Positions 54,843 through 63,931 of a stretch of 64,000 nucleotides of DNA are shown here, piece after piece; within the stretch, counting starts at the first letter, position 1, and the number at the start of each line of letters is the position of its first letter. The DNA lies in NCBI GenBank assembly GCA_019058315.1, contig JAHPZH010000002.1, forward strand, positions 124,001-188,000, written 5' to 3'. The translations under genes were made by a program, and so were the position numbers. A model generated the notes under the pieces. It worked only from the letters and a program-made list of their open reading frames with translations, searched no databases and was not told the DNA's origin. Origin of the DNA: Candidatus Helarchaeota archaeon (GTDB lineage: Archaea > Asgardarchaeota > Lokiarchaeia > Helarchaeales > RDOG01).

Positions 54843-56114
54843 TTATATCCTTTTAGCATATTCTTCTTCAATTTCTTTACCATATAGAATCATTTCATTA
54901 ATTTCGTCTTTTGATAAAGTCTCTGTTTCGAAAATAATATGTTCACAATCCCATAATTCAAAATTATTTTCAATGATTTTTATTCCATAGCTCTTTTGAT
55001 TCTGATGAAGATCTGAACCTGGATATGGAGTTGCTATAAAAAAATTAATTCGATCTATTCCCGGTTCAAGATTTAATGATTTTATAAAATCTTTTGTTTT
55101 TTGAAATGTTTCTTTTGTTTCTCCTGGTAATCCTATTATGAAATAGGCTTGAATACTAAGTTTAGCTTGTTTTGCATTATTAATACCCTTCTTAATCAGC
55201 TCCAAGTCTTGATTCTTATTATTTGTTTGTAACACTTTTTTACTTCCGGATTCAATACCTGTAGCTATCGCTAGGCATCCTGCACTTGTTAGATTTAAAG
55301 CTAGCTCCTTATTTAATAAATCTACTCTCAATTCGCATCCCCAAGGTAGATTTATTTGGTTTTCAATCATTACAGAACAAAGTTTATTTGTAAAAGGTCT
55401 TGAAATGTTAATATTATCATAAAGATTGAAATATTTGTAATTTAAGTCTATAATTTGATGTATTTCTTCAATAATCGATAGAGGATTCCGTATTCTAACA
55501 TTTTGGAATAATTTTTGTCTAACACAAAACGAACATTGATAAGGACAACCTCTATTTACTATAATATCCGCTACTTGATATTTTGGTTTCAATATTTCTC
55601 TTGCAGGAAGGGGAATTTCATCTAAATTTATTTCATTTGACTGATTATTTATAATAAAATCATTTCTTATTTTATATGCAACTCCCGGTGCATCTGAATC
55701 ATAATTATTTTTTAATATTTCTTTAACTAATAAAGGAAGACTCTTTTCACCTTCTCCTATTATCACATAATCTATCTCTTTTTCTGATAATGCTTCTTTT
55801 ACTTGGAAACTAACATGAGGACCTCCAATTACAGTCTTAATCTCAGGATTATTTTTTTTAATCTTCTTCAATATTCGTAAAGCGAGGGGAAAAGTGTTTG
55901 TTAAAGCTGTAATTCCAACAACTTTTGGATCGTTATTAAGAAGTTTTTTTAATTGCACCTCAGTTTCAATGGATAAATCAATGAAATCAACATTATAACC
56001 CAAATTTTTTAAAACTGAGCAAAGAATAAGAATTCCTGAGGGAGGTTCTCTATTAAATTTTCTAGATGATAGCTCTAACTCTGTTCTAGGATTAATTAAA
56101 AGAAATCTTGACAT
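54843..56114 (-). CDS. B12-binding domain radical SAM protein
   Basis: This 423-residue protein has an N-terminal cobalamin-binding Rossmann domain (to about 145) with EPPSGILILCSVLKNLGY and VIGGPHVSF. The radical SAM core follows, with NRGCPYQCSFC near 190 carrying the CxxxCxxC cluster ligands, then GIESGS and IIGLPGETKETF. Such enzymes perform methylations or rearrangements. The substrate is not evident. It is intact and related in plan to the frameshifted gene at 8645-10128. Confidence 0.82.
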   Translation of the reverse strand: MSRFLLINPRTELELSSRKFNREPPSGILILCSVLKNLGYNVDFIDLSIETEVQLKKLLNNDPKVVGITALTNTFPLALRILKKIKKNNPEIKTVIGGPHVSFQVKEALSEKEIDYVIIGEGEKSLPLLVKEILKNNYDSDAPGVAYKIRNDFIINNQSNEINLDEIPLPAREILKPKYQVADIIVNRGCPYQCSFCVRQKLFQNVRIRNPLSIIEEIHQIIDLNYKYFNLYDNINISRPFTNKLCSVMIENQINLPWGCELRVDLLNKELALNLTSAGCLAIATGIESGSKKVLQTNNKNQDLELIKKGINNAKQAKLSIQAYFIIGLPGETKETFQKTKDFIKSLNLEPGIDRINFFIATPYPGSDLHQNQKSYGIKIIENNFELWDCEHIIFETETLSKDEINEMILYGKEIEEEYAKRI

Positions 56115-56253
56115 TATTATCCAAAATTAAAGTTAATTTCAAAATATATACATGTTATATAGAGACTTATTTCAAATATAATGGACGTACAGCATCGATT
56201 TAATTGAAATTTACCCAAAAAAAAAATAAAAATAAGAGAAAAAGGATGAAGAT

Positions 56254-56550
56254 TTATTCCTTTATCGCCAGAATTAAATCTTCTTTAGTAATAGTCTTTC
56301 TTTTTGCATTCTCGACTATTTTAAGTGCTTTAGTTGTTAAGTCCTTTGCTAAACCTTGCAGATGCTCCATCAAAATCTCAATTGCTGAAGAAGCAACTAG
56401 TTCGGCATCAGCTTTCTCCTTCATTAATCGTCGTAAAGCTGATTTTGTAATAATTCTAGGTTCACCAGTTGCTTTAGGTTTTGCCTTTGCTGGTTCTTTT
56501 TCTGGTTCTTTTTTTGGTTCTTTTTTTGCTGGTTTTTTAGCTTTTGCCAA
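56254..56550 (-). CDS. Archaeal histone with Lys-rich N-terminal tail
   Basis: I place the start at TTG 56548-56550, seven bases after GAGGG; two in-frame ATGs lie just upstream but are badly spaced. The 98-residue product begins MAKAKKPAKKEPKKEPEK. A tail of about 30 residues rich in Lys, Pro and Glu precedes a histone fold (31-98) with ITKSALRRLMKE, the long helix SSAIEILMEHLQGLAKDLT, KALKIVENAKRKTITKEDL and a final helix. The fold packages DNA as dimers or longer assemblies. Tails of this kind are rare in archaeal histones apart from Asgard and a few others. Confidence 0.88.
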   Translation of the reverse strand: MAKAKKPAKKEPKKEPEKEPAKAKPKATGEPRIITKSALRRLMKEKADAELVASSAIEILMEHLQGLAKDLTTKALKIVENAKRKTITKEDLILAIKE

Positions 56551-57200
56551 TTTCATTCCCTCAAAAATTATCATATAACTTTTTTTATAATTATAATAAT
56601 AATCAGATATAAAAATAATTACTATATTTTTAAAATATATGTTATGACACATGGATCTTTTTTCTAAATTATTTTTTGTCGAAGTTAGAGTTATAAGATT
56701 AATCAACAGACAAATTTATGAAAAATTTGAAATTTTGCTCTACATATAAAAAATACAAAGCTTTTTTTCCATTAGAAATATATTTCATTAATTTTTTTTA
56801 ATTAATAAAAATTTCAAGAGATTTATTTAAAATTTTATGAAATCTAATTGCTTTTTATTATATTTTTTATAATTTCATTAAACTCCTTATCATCTCTATT
56901 ATTTATTTTCTAAATAAACGCGCGTTTAATCACTTTTATTATTTCATTCAAAAAATAATCAAATAAATCATTATTTTTAAAAAAGTGACATGATTTTTTT
57001 TTTTAAAATTTAAAGAATTTAGATTCTATTTTTGAATTAAAACGGTTACATATGAATCCTTATTGGATTTTACGAATATTTTTTTTATGAAAAGTCCTTA
57101 AAAAGGATATTAGGCTTTCAAATTAACCTTAAGATTATAAAATATAAGATTTAAATAAAAAAAATTGTATAAAAAATGAATAATTCATTTTTTCTGTGTT
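56551..57200. other. AT-rich intergenic region with palindrome
   Basis: These 650 bp between the histone and AdoHcy hydrolase genes carry no gene I can support. Both flanking genes are on the - strand, so the histone promoter and the hydrolase 3' end lie here. A perfect 14-bp palindrome is present at 56915-56928. A hairpin TCCTT-AAA-AAGGA lies near 57096. Long runs of T and A dominate the rest. Confidence 0.5.
56915..56928. promoter_or_regulatory. 14-bp palindrome TAAACGCGCGTTTA
   Basis: TAAACGCGCGTTTA is its own reverse complement. CGCGCG is very rare in sequence this AT-rich, so the site stands out. It lies about 365 bp upstream of the histone start. It could be an operator or other protein-binding site. 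No similar copy was noticed elsewhere in the window. Confidence 0.35.
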
Positions 57201-58460
57201 TTAGGTTCCTTCATCCCAACTAGTAATATATTTTTCTTGTTCAGGCGTTAAATAATCAATTTCGATGCCCATTGATTTTAGCTTTAAATATGCAACCTTA
57301 TCATCTAATTCTTTTGGGAGCACATAAACATCAGGTTTAAGATTTTTTCCATGTTCTAACATATATTTTGCGCCTAGAGCCTGATCTGAAAAACTCATAT
57401 CCATTACTTCGCTAGGATGCCCTTCTGCAGCAGCCAGATTTACTAATCTTCCTTCAGCTAATAAATAAATTTTTCTACCATCCTTTGTTATATATTCTTC
57501 AACATTAGGTCGGATAATTTTTTTTCCCTTAGACATTGCTTCTAAAGCTGGGATATTAACTTCAACATTAAAATGCCCTGAATTAGCCAATATCGCACCA
57601 GTTTTCATCTTTTTTAAATGTTCTTTATCGATGACATTTTTGTCTCCAGTAGAAGTAACAAATAAATCTCCGACTTCTGATGCTTTTGACATAGGCATTA
57701 CCGAAAAACCATCCATAGCAGCTTGCAGAGCTTTAACTGGATCAACTTCAGTAACAACTACATGTCCACCTAAACCTCTGGCCCTAATAGCAATACCTTT
57801 TGAACAATATCCATAACCCGCAACTACCACTTTTTTACCCGCTATTAATATAGATGTAGCCCTTAAGATTCCATCCATTGTGCTTTGTCCTGTGCCATAT
57901 ACATTATCGAAATTACGTTTTGTTTGAGAATCATTTGCTGCAAGAATTGGATATTTTAATTTTCCATCTTTTGCCATAGCTCTTAGACGAATAACACCAG
58001 TAGTTGTTTCTTCACAACCCGCTACTATATCTTTCAATAATTCAGTTTTTTTTGAATGAATTGTCGAAATTAAATCTGCACCATCATCCAAAGTTATATT
58101 TGGCTTGATTTCCAAAGTTTTGTCTATACAGGAATAATATTCTTCTTTATTTTGACCCCGCCAAGCAAATACTCTCATTCCAGATTTAGCCAAAGCTGCA
58201 GCTACATGATCCTGAGTTGACAATGGATTTGACCCACATAAAGCAATTTCTGCACCACCTGCTTTTAAAGTATTCATCAAACAAGCTGTTTCTTTAGTAA
58301 CATGTAAACAAGCAGCAATTCTCACTCCTTCCAAAGGTTTAGCTGTTTCGAACTCTTTTTTTATTTCTGATAAAACTGGCATATTTTGACTTGACCACTC
58401 AATGGCTAGGTTACCTTCTGTGCTTAAGGAAATATCTTTTACTTCATATTTCGTTGTCAT
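57201..58460 (-). CDS. ahcY: Adenosylhomocysteinase
   Basis: This enzyme splits S-adenosylhomocysteine into homocysteine and adenosine with a tightly bound NAD. Diagnostic segments are CLHVTKETACLM, GSNPLSTQD, TLDDGADL, TKRNFDNVYGTGQST (substrate Lys and Asp), and VVAGYGYCSKGIA with VTEVDPVKALQAAMDGF (NAD site). The length of about 419 residues fits archaeal forms, which lack the insertion of the eukaryotic enzyme. ATG 58460 is preferred to a GTG four codons upstream. It keeps methyl-transfer pathways running. Confidence 0.93.
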   Translation of the reverse strand: MTTKYEVKDISLSTEGNLAIEWSSQNMPVLSEIKKEFETAKPLEGVRIAACLHVTKETACLMNTLKAGGAEIALCGSNPLSTQDHVAAALAKSGMRVFAWRGQNKEEYYSCIDKTLEIKPNITLDDGADLISTIHSKKTELLKDIVAGCEETTTGVIRLRAMAKDGKLKYPILAANDSQTKRNFDNVYGTGQSTMDGILRATSILIAGKKVVVAGYGYCSKGIAIRARGLGGHVVVTEVDPVKALQAAMDGFSVMPMSKASEVGDLFVTSTGDKNVIDKEHLKKMKTGAILANSGHFNVEVNIPALEAMSKGKKIIRPNVEEYITKDGRKIYLLAEGRLVNLAAAEGHPSEVMDMSFSDQALGAKYMLEHGKNLKPDVYVLPKELDDKVAYLKLKSMGIEIDYLTPEQEKYITSWDEGT

Positions 58461-58585
58461 TTTAAAAACCACTTTTTATTTCTTTTATAATAATTTTATA
58501 AGAATATTTAAATATATTTGTAATAAATTTCTTTTTAAGATTAATATAAATCACACATTTATAACAAAATAAATAGTTTTTTAAT

Positions 58586-59530
58586 ATGAAACCACTTAAT
58601 CAAAAATTAAAAGAACAAGTTCTTAAAGAACTTTTAAAAGATTATAGAATTTCTGTTAATGAATTAGCTAATAAATTAAAAGTTTCTAGAAATAAAGTTT
58701 TAACAATAATAAATTTTTTAAAAAATAATGAATATATTAATGGACATACAATTATAACTGACCCTTTTTTACTCCCACAAAGGACTATTTTCTTTGAAAT
58801 TAAAACAAATCCCAATGAACCATGGTTAATAAATGAATTGAAAAAAATTGAATGTGAAAGTCTGGATGGTATTATTGGTGAATATTCACTAATTTTAAAG
58901 ATTAAAATTAGAAATAATATTGAATTTAATGAGATATTAAGAAAAATAGATAAATTGATGGCAAAGGGATATTTTAAGAAATATCAATTAATTGATGTTT
59001 TAGAGACTTACAAAGAAAACGGAGTAAGTTTTCGAAATCAAGTAAATATTGCTGGCTTAGATGATATAGGATATGAAATTATTAGAATTTTAAAAAATCA
59101 ATCTGTAAATCCATATACAACATCTGAAATCAGTAATATATTAAAATCTAAAAATTTTTCAATTTCACAGCCTGGCACTTGGAAGAGAATCGATAAAATG
59201 GTAAAAGATGGTATTATTACAAATTTTATTCCTACTTTAAATCGAGATAAATTTCAATTTACAAAATTTTATCTAAGAATCAAGGTTGATCCTGCGCAAT
59301 ATGACGAAATTGCTAAAAATTTTCTTTCTCAACAAAAAAATATAGTTAATTTATATAGGACAGGAGAAAATTATGGTCTTCTAGCGGTTGTATTAACAAA
59401 AGGTATTTCTAATTTTAATGAATTTATTATTAGTCTCTATAATTCTGGAATAAATATAATTGATACTAACACAACACTTGTTATTGATGAGCAATTAAAA
59501 AAAATTTTAATTCCTGCTATTTTAATTTAA
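58586..59530 (+). CDS. Lrp/AsnC-like regulator with duplicated HTH-RAM unit
   Basis: This 314-residue protein has two successive units. The first has a winged helix (RISVNELANKLKVSRNKVLTIINFLKNN) and a RAM-like domain to about 150. The second repeats the pattern from about 165 (winged helix with TTSEISNILKSK) to 310. Lrp proteins usually have one unit of about 150 residues. An internal dimer is thus built in. It is divergent from ahcY, whose promoter it could control. Confidence 0.7.
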   Translation: MKPLNQKLKEQVLKELLKDYRISVNELANKLKVSRNKVLTIINFLKNNEYINGHTIITDPFLLPQRTIFFEIKTNPNEPWLINELKKIECESLDGIIGEYSLILKIKIRNNIEFNEILRKIDKLMAKGYFKKYQLIDVLETYKENGVSFRNQVNIAGLDDIGYEIIRILKNQSVNPYTTSEISNILKSKNFSISQPGTWKRIDKMVKDGIITNFIPTLNRDKFQFTKFYLRIKVDPAQYDEIAKNFLSQQKNIVNLYRTGENYGLLAVVLTKGISNFNEFIISLYNSGINIIDTNTTLVIDEQLKKILIPAILI

Positions 59531-59537
59531 AAAATGG

Positions 59538-60731
59538 CTATTTTTTTACTACACAACTTGAAATGATACTTTGTCCTTCTCTTGGTCCAGTAATAATCAA
59601 AATATCATTAGGTAAAATAATTGTTTGTTTTTTAATTTTATAAACCCAATCCCCTTTTCTTTTAACAGCAATCACTTTCATTCCAGATTCCTTGAATTTA
59701 GTATCTAACAAGCTATTATTAGCTAATTCGGATCCTTCTTCTACCTCAACTCTCAAAATTATGTCATCTGACTCAGAAATTATAATATCAACTACAGGAT
59801 GTGGTTTTAACCCTCTTAAAATAATTTCAGCAATCTCAGCAGCTGAATCAGAAATCTCTTCTATTGATTTACTAAATTGTAAAAAACCTAGTAATTTTTC
59901 AGGATCTGGAGCAGTTTTCGCAGTTGACAAAATATGTTGCTCAAATTCGATATGTTTTTTATCTATTTCGTCTTCCATTTCGAGAACATCTTCAGCAATA
60001 TCTTTTGAATTAAAAAGTATCGCAGAAAAACCCAGATCGACCATTAATCCTGATTTATTAATTAATTCTAACATATGATTTTCAATTTTCTCTAAATCTT
60101 CTTTAAAAAACACATCTAAATTATTTTCCTGAATTATTTCTCCTCTAGTACACTTTCCTCCCAATAAATCACAAAGTCTGGTGTTTCCATCTTCAGTTCC
60201 TCTGGCAATAGCGATATCATTTAATTTTAATTTTGTATTTTTACTAGGGTCGAAAATCCATGAATCTCCTCTTCTAATTGCTATTATATCACAACCTGTT
60301 TCTGTTCGAATTTTTAATTGACCTATTTTTTTATTCTTAACTTTTGGATTAGTGACAATAGCACGAATCAAAGGTTCTTCGGATTCCCTTATAGCTTTAA
60401 AAAGATAAGGGTGACTATCATATTTAATAATTTGGCTCATATCAGCAGCTGCATTTGACATACGATCAGTAGCGTTAGCAATTTTTAATATTGGTTCTAG
60501 AGCCTCAGCGTCATCAGCATCCCGAGCTGCAAGCATCGTATTCATTCCAACAAGGTAGGTCAAAGAATCAACATCTTCTTCTAATTTCATTACTTCTTCA
60601 GAAATTTCTTTATTTCTGAATAATACTGCAGAATAAGCTAAGTCTATCATTAATTCTGTTTCGTCTTTCATTTTGGTTAGAAGTTCTCTAAGACTAACAG
60701 GTTTATACTGAATGCGTTTTTTTGTTGGCAA
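59538..60731 (-). CDS. Tandem PhoU-TrkA_C domain protein
   Basis: This 397-residue protein repeats one architecture twice: a PhoU-like helical bundle (about 10-105 and 215-305) followed by a TrkA_C/RCK_C domain (about 120-195 and 310-395). The latter ends in GTEDGNTRL and GPREGQSII. Such proteins regulate potassium or other cation transport through nucleotide binding. No transporter gene is adjacent. It is convergent with the Lrp-like regulator, eight bases apart. Confidence 0.78.
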   Translation of the reverse strand: MPTKKRIQYKPVSLRELLTKMKDETELMIDLAYSAVLFRNKEISEEVMKLEEDVDSLTYLVGMNTMLAARDADDAEALEPILKIANATDRMSNAAADMSQIIKYDSHPYLFKAIRESEEPLIRAIVTNPKVKNKKIGQLKIRTETGCDIIAIRRGDSWIFDPSKNTKLKLNDIAIARGTEDGNTRLCDLLGGKCTRGEIIQENNLDVFFKEDLEKIENHMLELINKSGLMVDLGFSAILFNSKDIAEDVLEMEDEIDKKHIEFEQHILSTAKTAPDPEKLLGFLQFSKSIEEISDSAAEIAEIILRGLKPHPVVDIIISESDDIILRVEVEEGSELANNSLLDTKFKESGMKVIAVKRKGDWVYKIKKQTIILPNDILIITGPREGQSIISSCVVKK

Positions 60732-60888
60732 TAATAAATTAAAACTCCCAGAAGTTTTACGTTAAAATTAATACAACAAATTATAGAAATTCAGTGCATT
60801 TTAAAATTTCGCTTCTCGTGCGCGATTAAATTAAAAATAAAAAATTCAAAGAGTAACTTATAATAAAGTAAATAAATGTTGAGAAATT

Positions 60889-61797
60889 ATGATTTCAGAC
60901 TCTACACAAAAATTTAAAAAGGAAACGGCATATAAACTCTCAATTTCAGATATAGTTAGAGGCAAATTTATTAAAATCGATAATAGATCCTATGTAACTA
61001 CGCCATTTGGTCTTAATATAAATCGTGTCAGAATACTAGGAATTATAATGGATATAAAAATTTTCAAACAAGATCAAAATGAAGAAAACATCGATGTTAC
61101 AAAAAAAGATTATGCCTATCTAGTCATTGATGATGGTACTGAAACTATAAGAATAAAAGCTTGGGGAGTTGATATTAATCAACTCAAAATACCTGATTTG
61201 AATATAGGGGATAATATTGATGTTATTGGAAAGGTTCGTGAGTATAACGAAGAAATTTTTATTATGCCAGAAATTATTCATATGATTAAAGATCCTAACT
61301 GGGAACTTTTAAGAGAATTGGAGAAATTAAAGCTAATAAAATTATTTAAAAATAAAAAAATCGTCAATTTGATAGACCTTCCAAAAATTCAAGGGGAAAA
61401 TTCTGCTATTAGTTCATCAACTGATGAGAAAATATCTAAAAATGTTGATTTTGAAGGATTAGATAAAATTAAAATTAAGAATTTAACTCCAAATAGTAAA
61501 AAAATCAATTTAATTGGAAAAATTATTGAAATGGAGGATATCCGTCAAACTTCAAATAATAATAAAGTTATGGAAGCTCTAATAAGTGATGAAACTGGAT
61601 GTGTGTTCCTTACAGTTTGGAATGAGAATATCGAAAAAGTAAAGATAGGAGAAAGTTATTTAATCATCAATGGGTATGTATCTACATTTCAAAATAAATT
61701 ATACTTGAATATAGGAAAATTTGGAGAATTTAGGATTAGTAACAATAAATTGCAGGATATAAATGCTGATAATAATATATCTTTAAATTTATCTTAG
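60889..61797 (+). CDS. Replication protein A-like OB-fold protein
   Basis: This 302-residue single-stranded DNA-binding protein has two OB folds. The first (about 40-135) has RVRILGIIMDIK, YAYLVIDDGTETIRIKAWG and the closing IDVIGKVREYNEEIFIMPEII. The second (about 195-285) has INLIGKIIEMEDIR, ALISDETGCVFLTVWN and YLIINGYVSTFQNKLYLNIG. The DDGT and W positions are typical of RPA. There is no zinc finger. It acts in replication, repair and recombination. Translation-related genes follow downstream. Confidence 0.82.
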   Translation: MISDSTQKFKKETAYKLSISDIVRGKFIKIDNRSYVTTPFGLNINRVRILGIIMDIKIFKQDQNEENIDVTKKDYAYLVIDDGTETIRIKAWGVDINQLKIPDLNIGDNIDVIGKVREYNEEIFIMPEIIHMIKDPNWELLRELEKLKLIKLFKNKKIVNLIDLPKIQGENSAISSSTDEKISKNVDFEGLDKIKIKNLTPNSKKINLIGKIIEMEDIRQTSNNNKVMEALISDETGCVFLTVWNENIEKVKIGESYLIINGYVSTFQNKLYLNIGKFGEFRISNNKLQDINADNNISLNLS

Positions 61798-61949
61798 AAT
61801 TAATAAATAGAAAGTATCTTTGCGCATTTTAGATGTTTTTTACTTATAAAATACCAAAGAAACTTTTAAGAAAAATATATCAATGAACTATTAGTAAAAA
61901 ATAGTAAAAAAAAATTAAATTATATTAAACGGTGGTAATAACGGATTTA

Positions 61950-62360
61950 ATGGACTATGAAAAGCTTTTGAAAAGAGCTGTGAAATCTATCCCAAAAAAT
62001 GTATTTGAACACTCTCGATTTACTATTCCCAGTGTAACTATATATCAAGAGGGGAAAAGTACAATAGTTACTAATTTTAAGGAAATCAGTGATAAATTAA
62101 GAAGAAAACCTCAATATATCATAAAATATCTACTAGGCGAATTGGCTACACGTGGTCATTTTAAAGTAAAACAAGGTTCTGCTGCATTTATTGGTAGGTT
62201 TCAAAAGGATACTTTAAATAATTTATTAATAAAATTTACAGAAAAATTTATTCGATGTGCGAATTGTAGACGTCCCGATACTCATATTTTAAAAGAGGGA
62301 CGGTTTACATATTTAATTTGTGAGGCTTGTGGATCTAAACGTTCTATACCTGCACCATAG
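61950..62360 (+). CDS. Translation initiation factor aIF2 subunit beta
   Basis: This protein of about 136 residues begins MDYEKLLKRA, the usual aIF2-beta start. The core alpha-beta domain has RRKPQYIIKYLLGELATRG, and the C-terminal zinc ribbon has CANCRRPDTHILKEGRF and CEACGS. It is part of the aIF2 complex that brings initiator tRNA to the ribosome. A GTG six codons upstream is also in frame. DUF424 follows after nine bases, a known archaeal gene pair. Confidence 0.92.
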   Translation: MDYEKLLKRAVKSIPKNVFEHSRFTIPSVTIYQEGKSTIVTNFKEISDKLRRKPQYIIKYLLGELATRGHFKVKQGSAAFIGRFQKDTLNNLLIKFTEKFIRCANCRRPDTHILKEGRFTYLICEACGSKRSIPAP

Positions 62361-62369
62361 GAGAGTCTA

Positions 62370-62666
62370 ATGCAAGTATATATGAAAATAAAAAAAATCC
62401 AGAACGATTTACTCGTTGCAATTAGCGATGCAAACCTATTAGGTAAATGTTTTAAGGATGGCAATCGAAAAATCGAAATAAAACCAAATTTTTATGGAAA
62501 TGAATTAGTAAGTATAGAAAAAGGTATAAAGGAGCTTGAAAGAGCTACAATTGGGAATTTGGTAGGAAAATATATAATAACACACGCTATAAAAGCTGGA
62601 TTCGTTCATAAAGATAGTGTTCTTTGGATTGCGGGTGTTCCCCATGCCCAGATTGTCTCATTTTAA
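62370..62666 (+). CDS. DUF424 family protein
   Basis: This 98-residue archaeal protein of the DUF424 family begins MQVYMKIKKIQNDLLVAISD, and LLGKCFKDGNRKIEI and GNLVGKYIITHAIKAGFV are its conserved segments. GGAGAG lies four bases before the ATG. It sits directly after aIF2-beta, as in many archaea, which suggests a role in translation or tRNA handling. The biochemical role is not known to me. Confidence 0.85.
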   Translation: MQVYMKIKKIQNDLLVAISDANLLGKCFKDGNRKIEIKPNFYGNELVSIEKGIKELERATIGNLVGKYIITHAIKAGFVHKDSVLWIAGVPHAQIVSF

Positions 62667-62780
62667 TAAATTAATTTAGGATGCATTTTTTACATTTCTA
62701 AAACATCTTAAACCCAAATAATTCTCAAGTACAGTGCAAAAGTGACTTTATTTTAGAAATATATAAATAAGGTTAGTTCT

Positions 62781-62835
62781 ACATAGTACCATACCATATA
62801 GTACTATACTATATAATACTATACGATATAATATA
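62781..62835. promoter_or_regulatory. 15-bp tandem repeats, likely MarR operator
   Basis: Three units of 15 bp follow one another: ACATAGTACCATACC (62781-62795), ATATAGTACTATACT (62796-62810) and ATATAATACTATACG (62811-62825), then a partial fourth unit ATATAATATA. Each contains the near-palindromic core TAGTACTATA. They lie just before the PPOX gene, which is followed by a MarR regulator, so autoregulation is plausible. A TATA element may be embedded in the repeats. Confidence 0.6.
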
Positions 62836-62848
62836 AATTAGTTAAAAG

Positions 62849-63343
62849 GTGAGTATATTTACAATAGAAGATCATAAAGAAAAAAAAATTAAAAATACAT
62901 GCTTGAAAATAATGGAAAATGCAAATGCATGTTATCTCACAACAATAGATGAAGAAGGATTCCCAACAACTAGAGCAATGTTAAATTTAAGAAATAAAAA
63001 ACAATTCCCCAAGCTCATTAATTTATTTAATAACCATAAAGAAGATTTTTTGATCTATTTTTCAACTAATACATCTTCTAGAAAAGTAGCTCAGATCAAA
63101 GCTAATCCAAAAGCATGTGTTTATTTTTGTGATACTAAAGCTCATAAAGGGTTTAGATTGTTAGGAATAATGCAGATCGTGACTGATATGGAAGAGAAAA
63201 AAGCTCTATGGCATGATTGGTGGAAAATTTACCAATTTGATTATAATGATCCGGATTACTCAGTATTGCGGCTTTTTCCAGCATTCTTAGAATATTATTA
63301 TCAATTAGAAAATTATAGATTTGACTTAAAAGATAAAAAATAA
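62849..63343 (+). CDS. Pyridoxamine 5'-phosphate oxidase-like flavoprotein
   Basis: This 164-residue split-barrel protein has ANACYLTTIDEEGFPTTRAM at 28-47, IYFSTNTSSRKVAQIKANPKACVYF and a C-terminal RLFPAFLEYY. It is of the PPOX-like, general-stress-protein-26 type, binding FMN, F420 or heme. No ATG is near; GTG 62849 overlaps AGGTGAG. It is the first gene of a pair with a MarR regulator 26 bp downstream and is preceded by tandem repeats that may be its operator. Confidence 0.75.
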   Translation: MSIFTIEDHKEKKIKNTCLKIMENANACYLTTIDEEGFPTTRAMLNLRNKKQFPKLINLFNNHKEDFLIYFSTNTSSRKVAQIKANPKACVYFCDTKAHKGFRLLGIMQIVTDMEEKKALWHDWWKIYQFDYNDPDYSVLRLFPAFLEYYYQLENYRFDLKDKK

Positions 63344-63369
63344 TCTCAATTTCAACTTAGAAGAGAAAA

Positions 63370-63819
63370 ATGAAGGATTTACCAGCAGGTGGTTTCCTAA
63401 TTGGAATGATACACCGTTTAGGGGGTCGAATTTTCGCTAAAAAATTAAAAAAATTTAATATTGATATAAATCCCGCCCAAGGAAGAATTTTATTTGTTTT
63501 ATGGAGTAGAGATAAAATATCAATTAACGAATTAGCGAAAAAAACCTCAATGGGTAAATCTACTCTAACAAGCATGCTAGATCGGCTTGAAAAGGCTGGA
63601 CATTTGCTCCGTAGACCTACTGATAAAGATAGACGCAAATATTTGATAGAACTCACTGAAAAGCATAAAAATCTTCAAAATTTATACAAACAAGTCTCAG
63701 ATGAAATGACAGAAATATTCTATAAAGACTTTCAAAAAACTGAAATTAACGAGTTCGAAGATTATTTAAAGCGAATTCTGATCAATCTTAAAGATTATGA
63801 GGAAGCAGATAAAGAATAA
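63370..63819 (+). CDS. MarR-family transcriptional regulator
   Basis: This 149-residue winged-helix protein has ISINELAKKTSMGKSTLTSMLDRLEKAG as recognition region, then the wing LLRRPTDKDRRKYLIELTEKH. Length and layout match MarR. It probably represses its own operon by binding the 15-bp repeats upstream of the PPOX gene and is released by a small ligand. AGAAGAG lies upstream of the ATG. Confidence 0.88.
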   Translation: MKDLPAGGFLIGMIHRLGGRIFAKKLKKFNIDINPAQGRILFVLWSRDKISINELAKKTSMGKSTLTSMLDRLEKAGHLLRRPTDKDRRKYLIELTEKHKNLQNLYKQVSDEMTEIFYKDFQKTEINEFEDYLKRILINLKDYEEADKE

Positions 63820-63931
63820 TTCGTTGAAATAAATTTACTCATTTATAAAATCGATTTTAAAAATATTTCAGTTTAATTTAAATTACCTTATTTAAGGAAA
63901 TTCCATCAGAAATTCTTTTAATTTATAATCT

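Noticed and set aside
59692..60078. 128-codon + strand frame inside the PhoU-TrkA_C gene
   Set aside because: Ser- and Ile-rich antisense shadow with no domain pattern.
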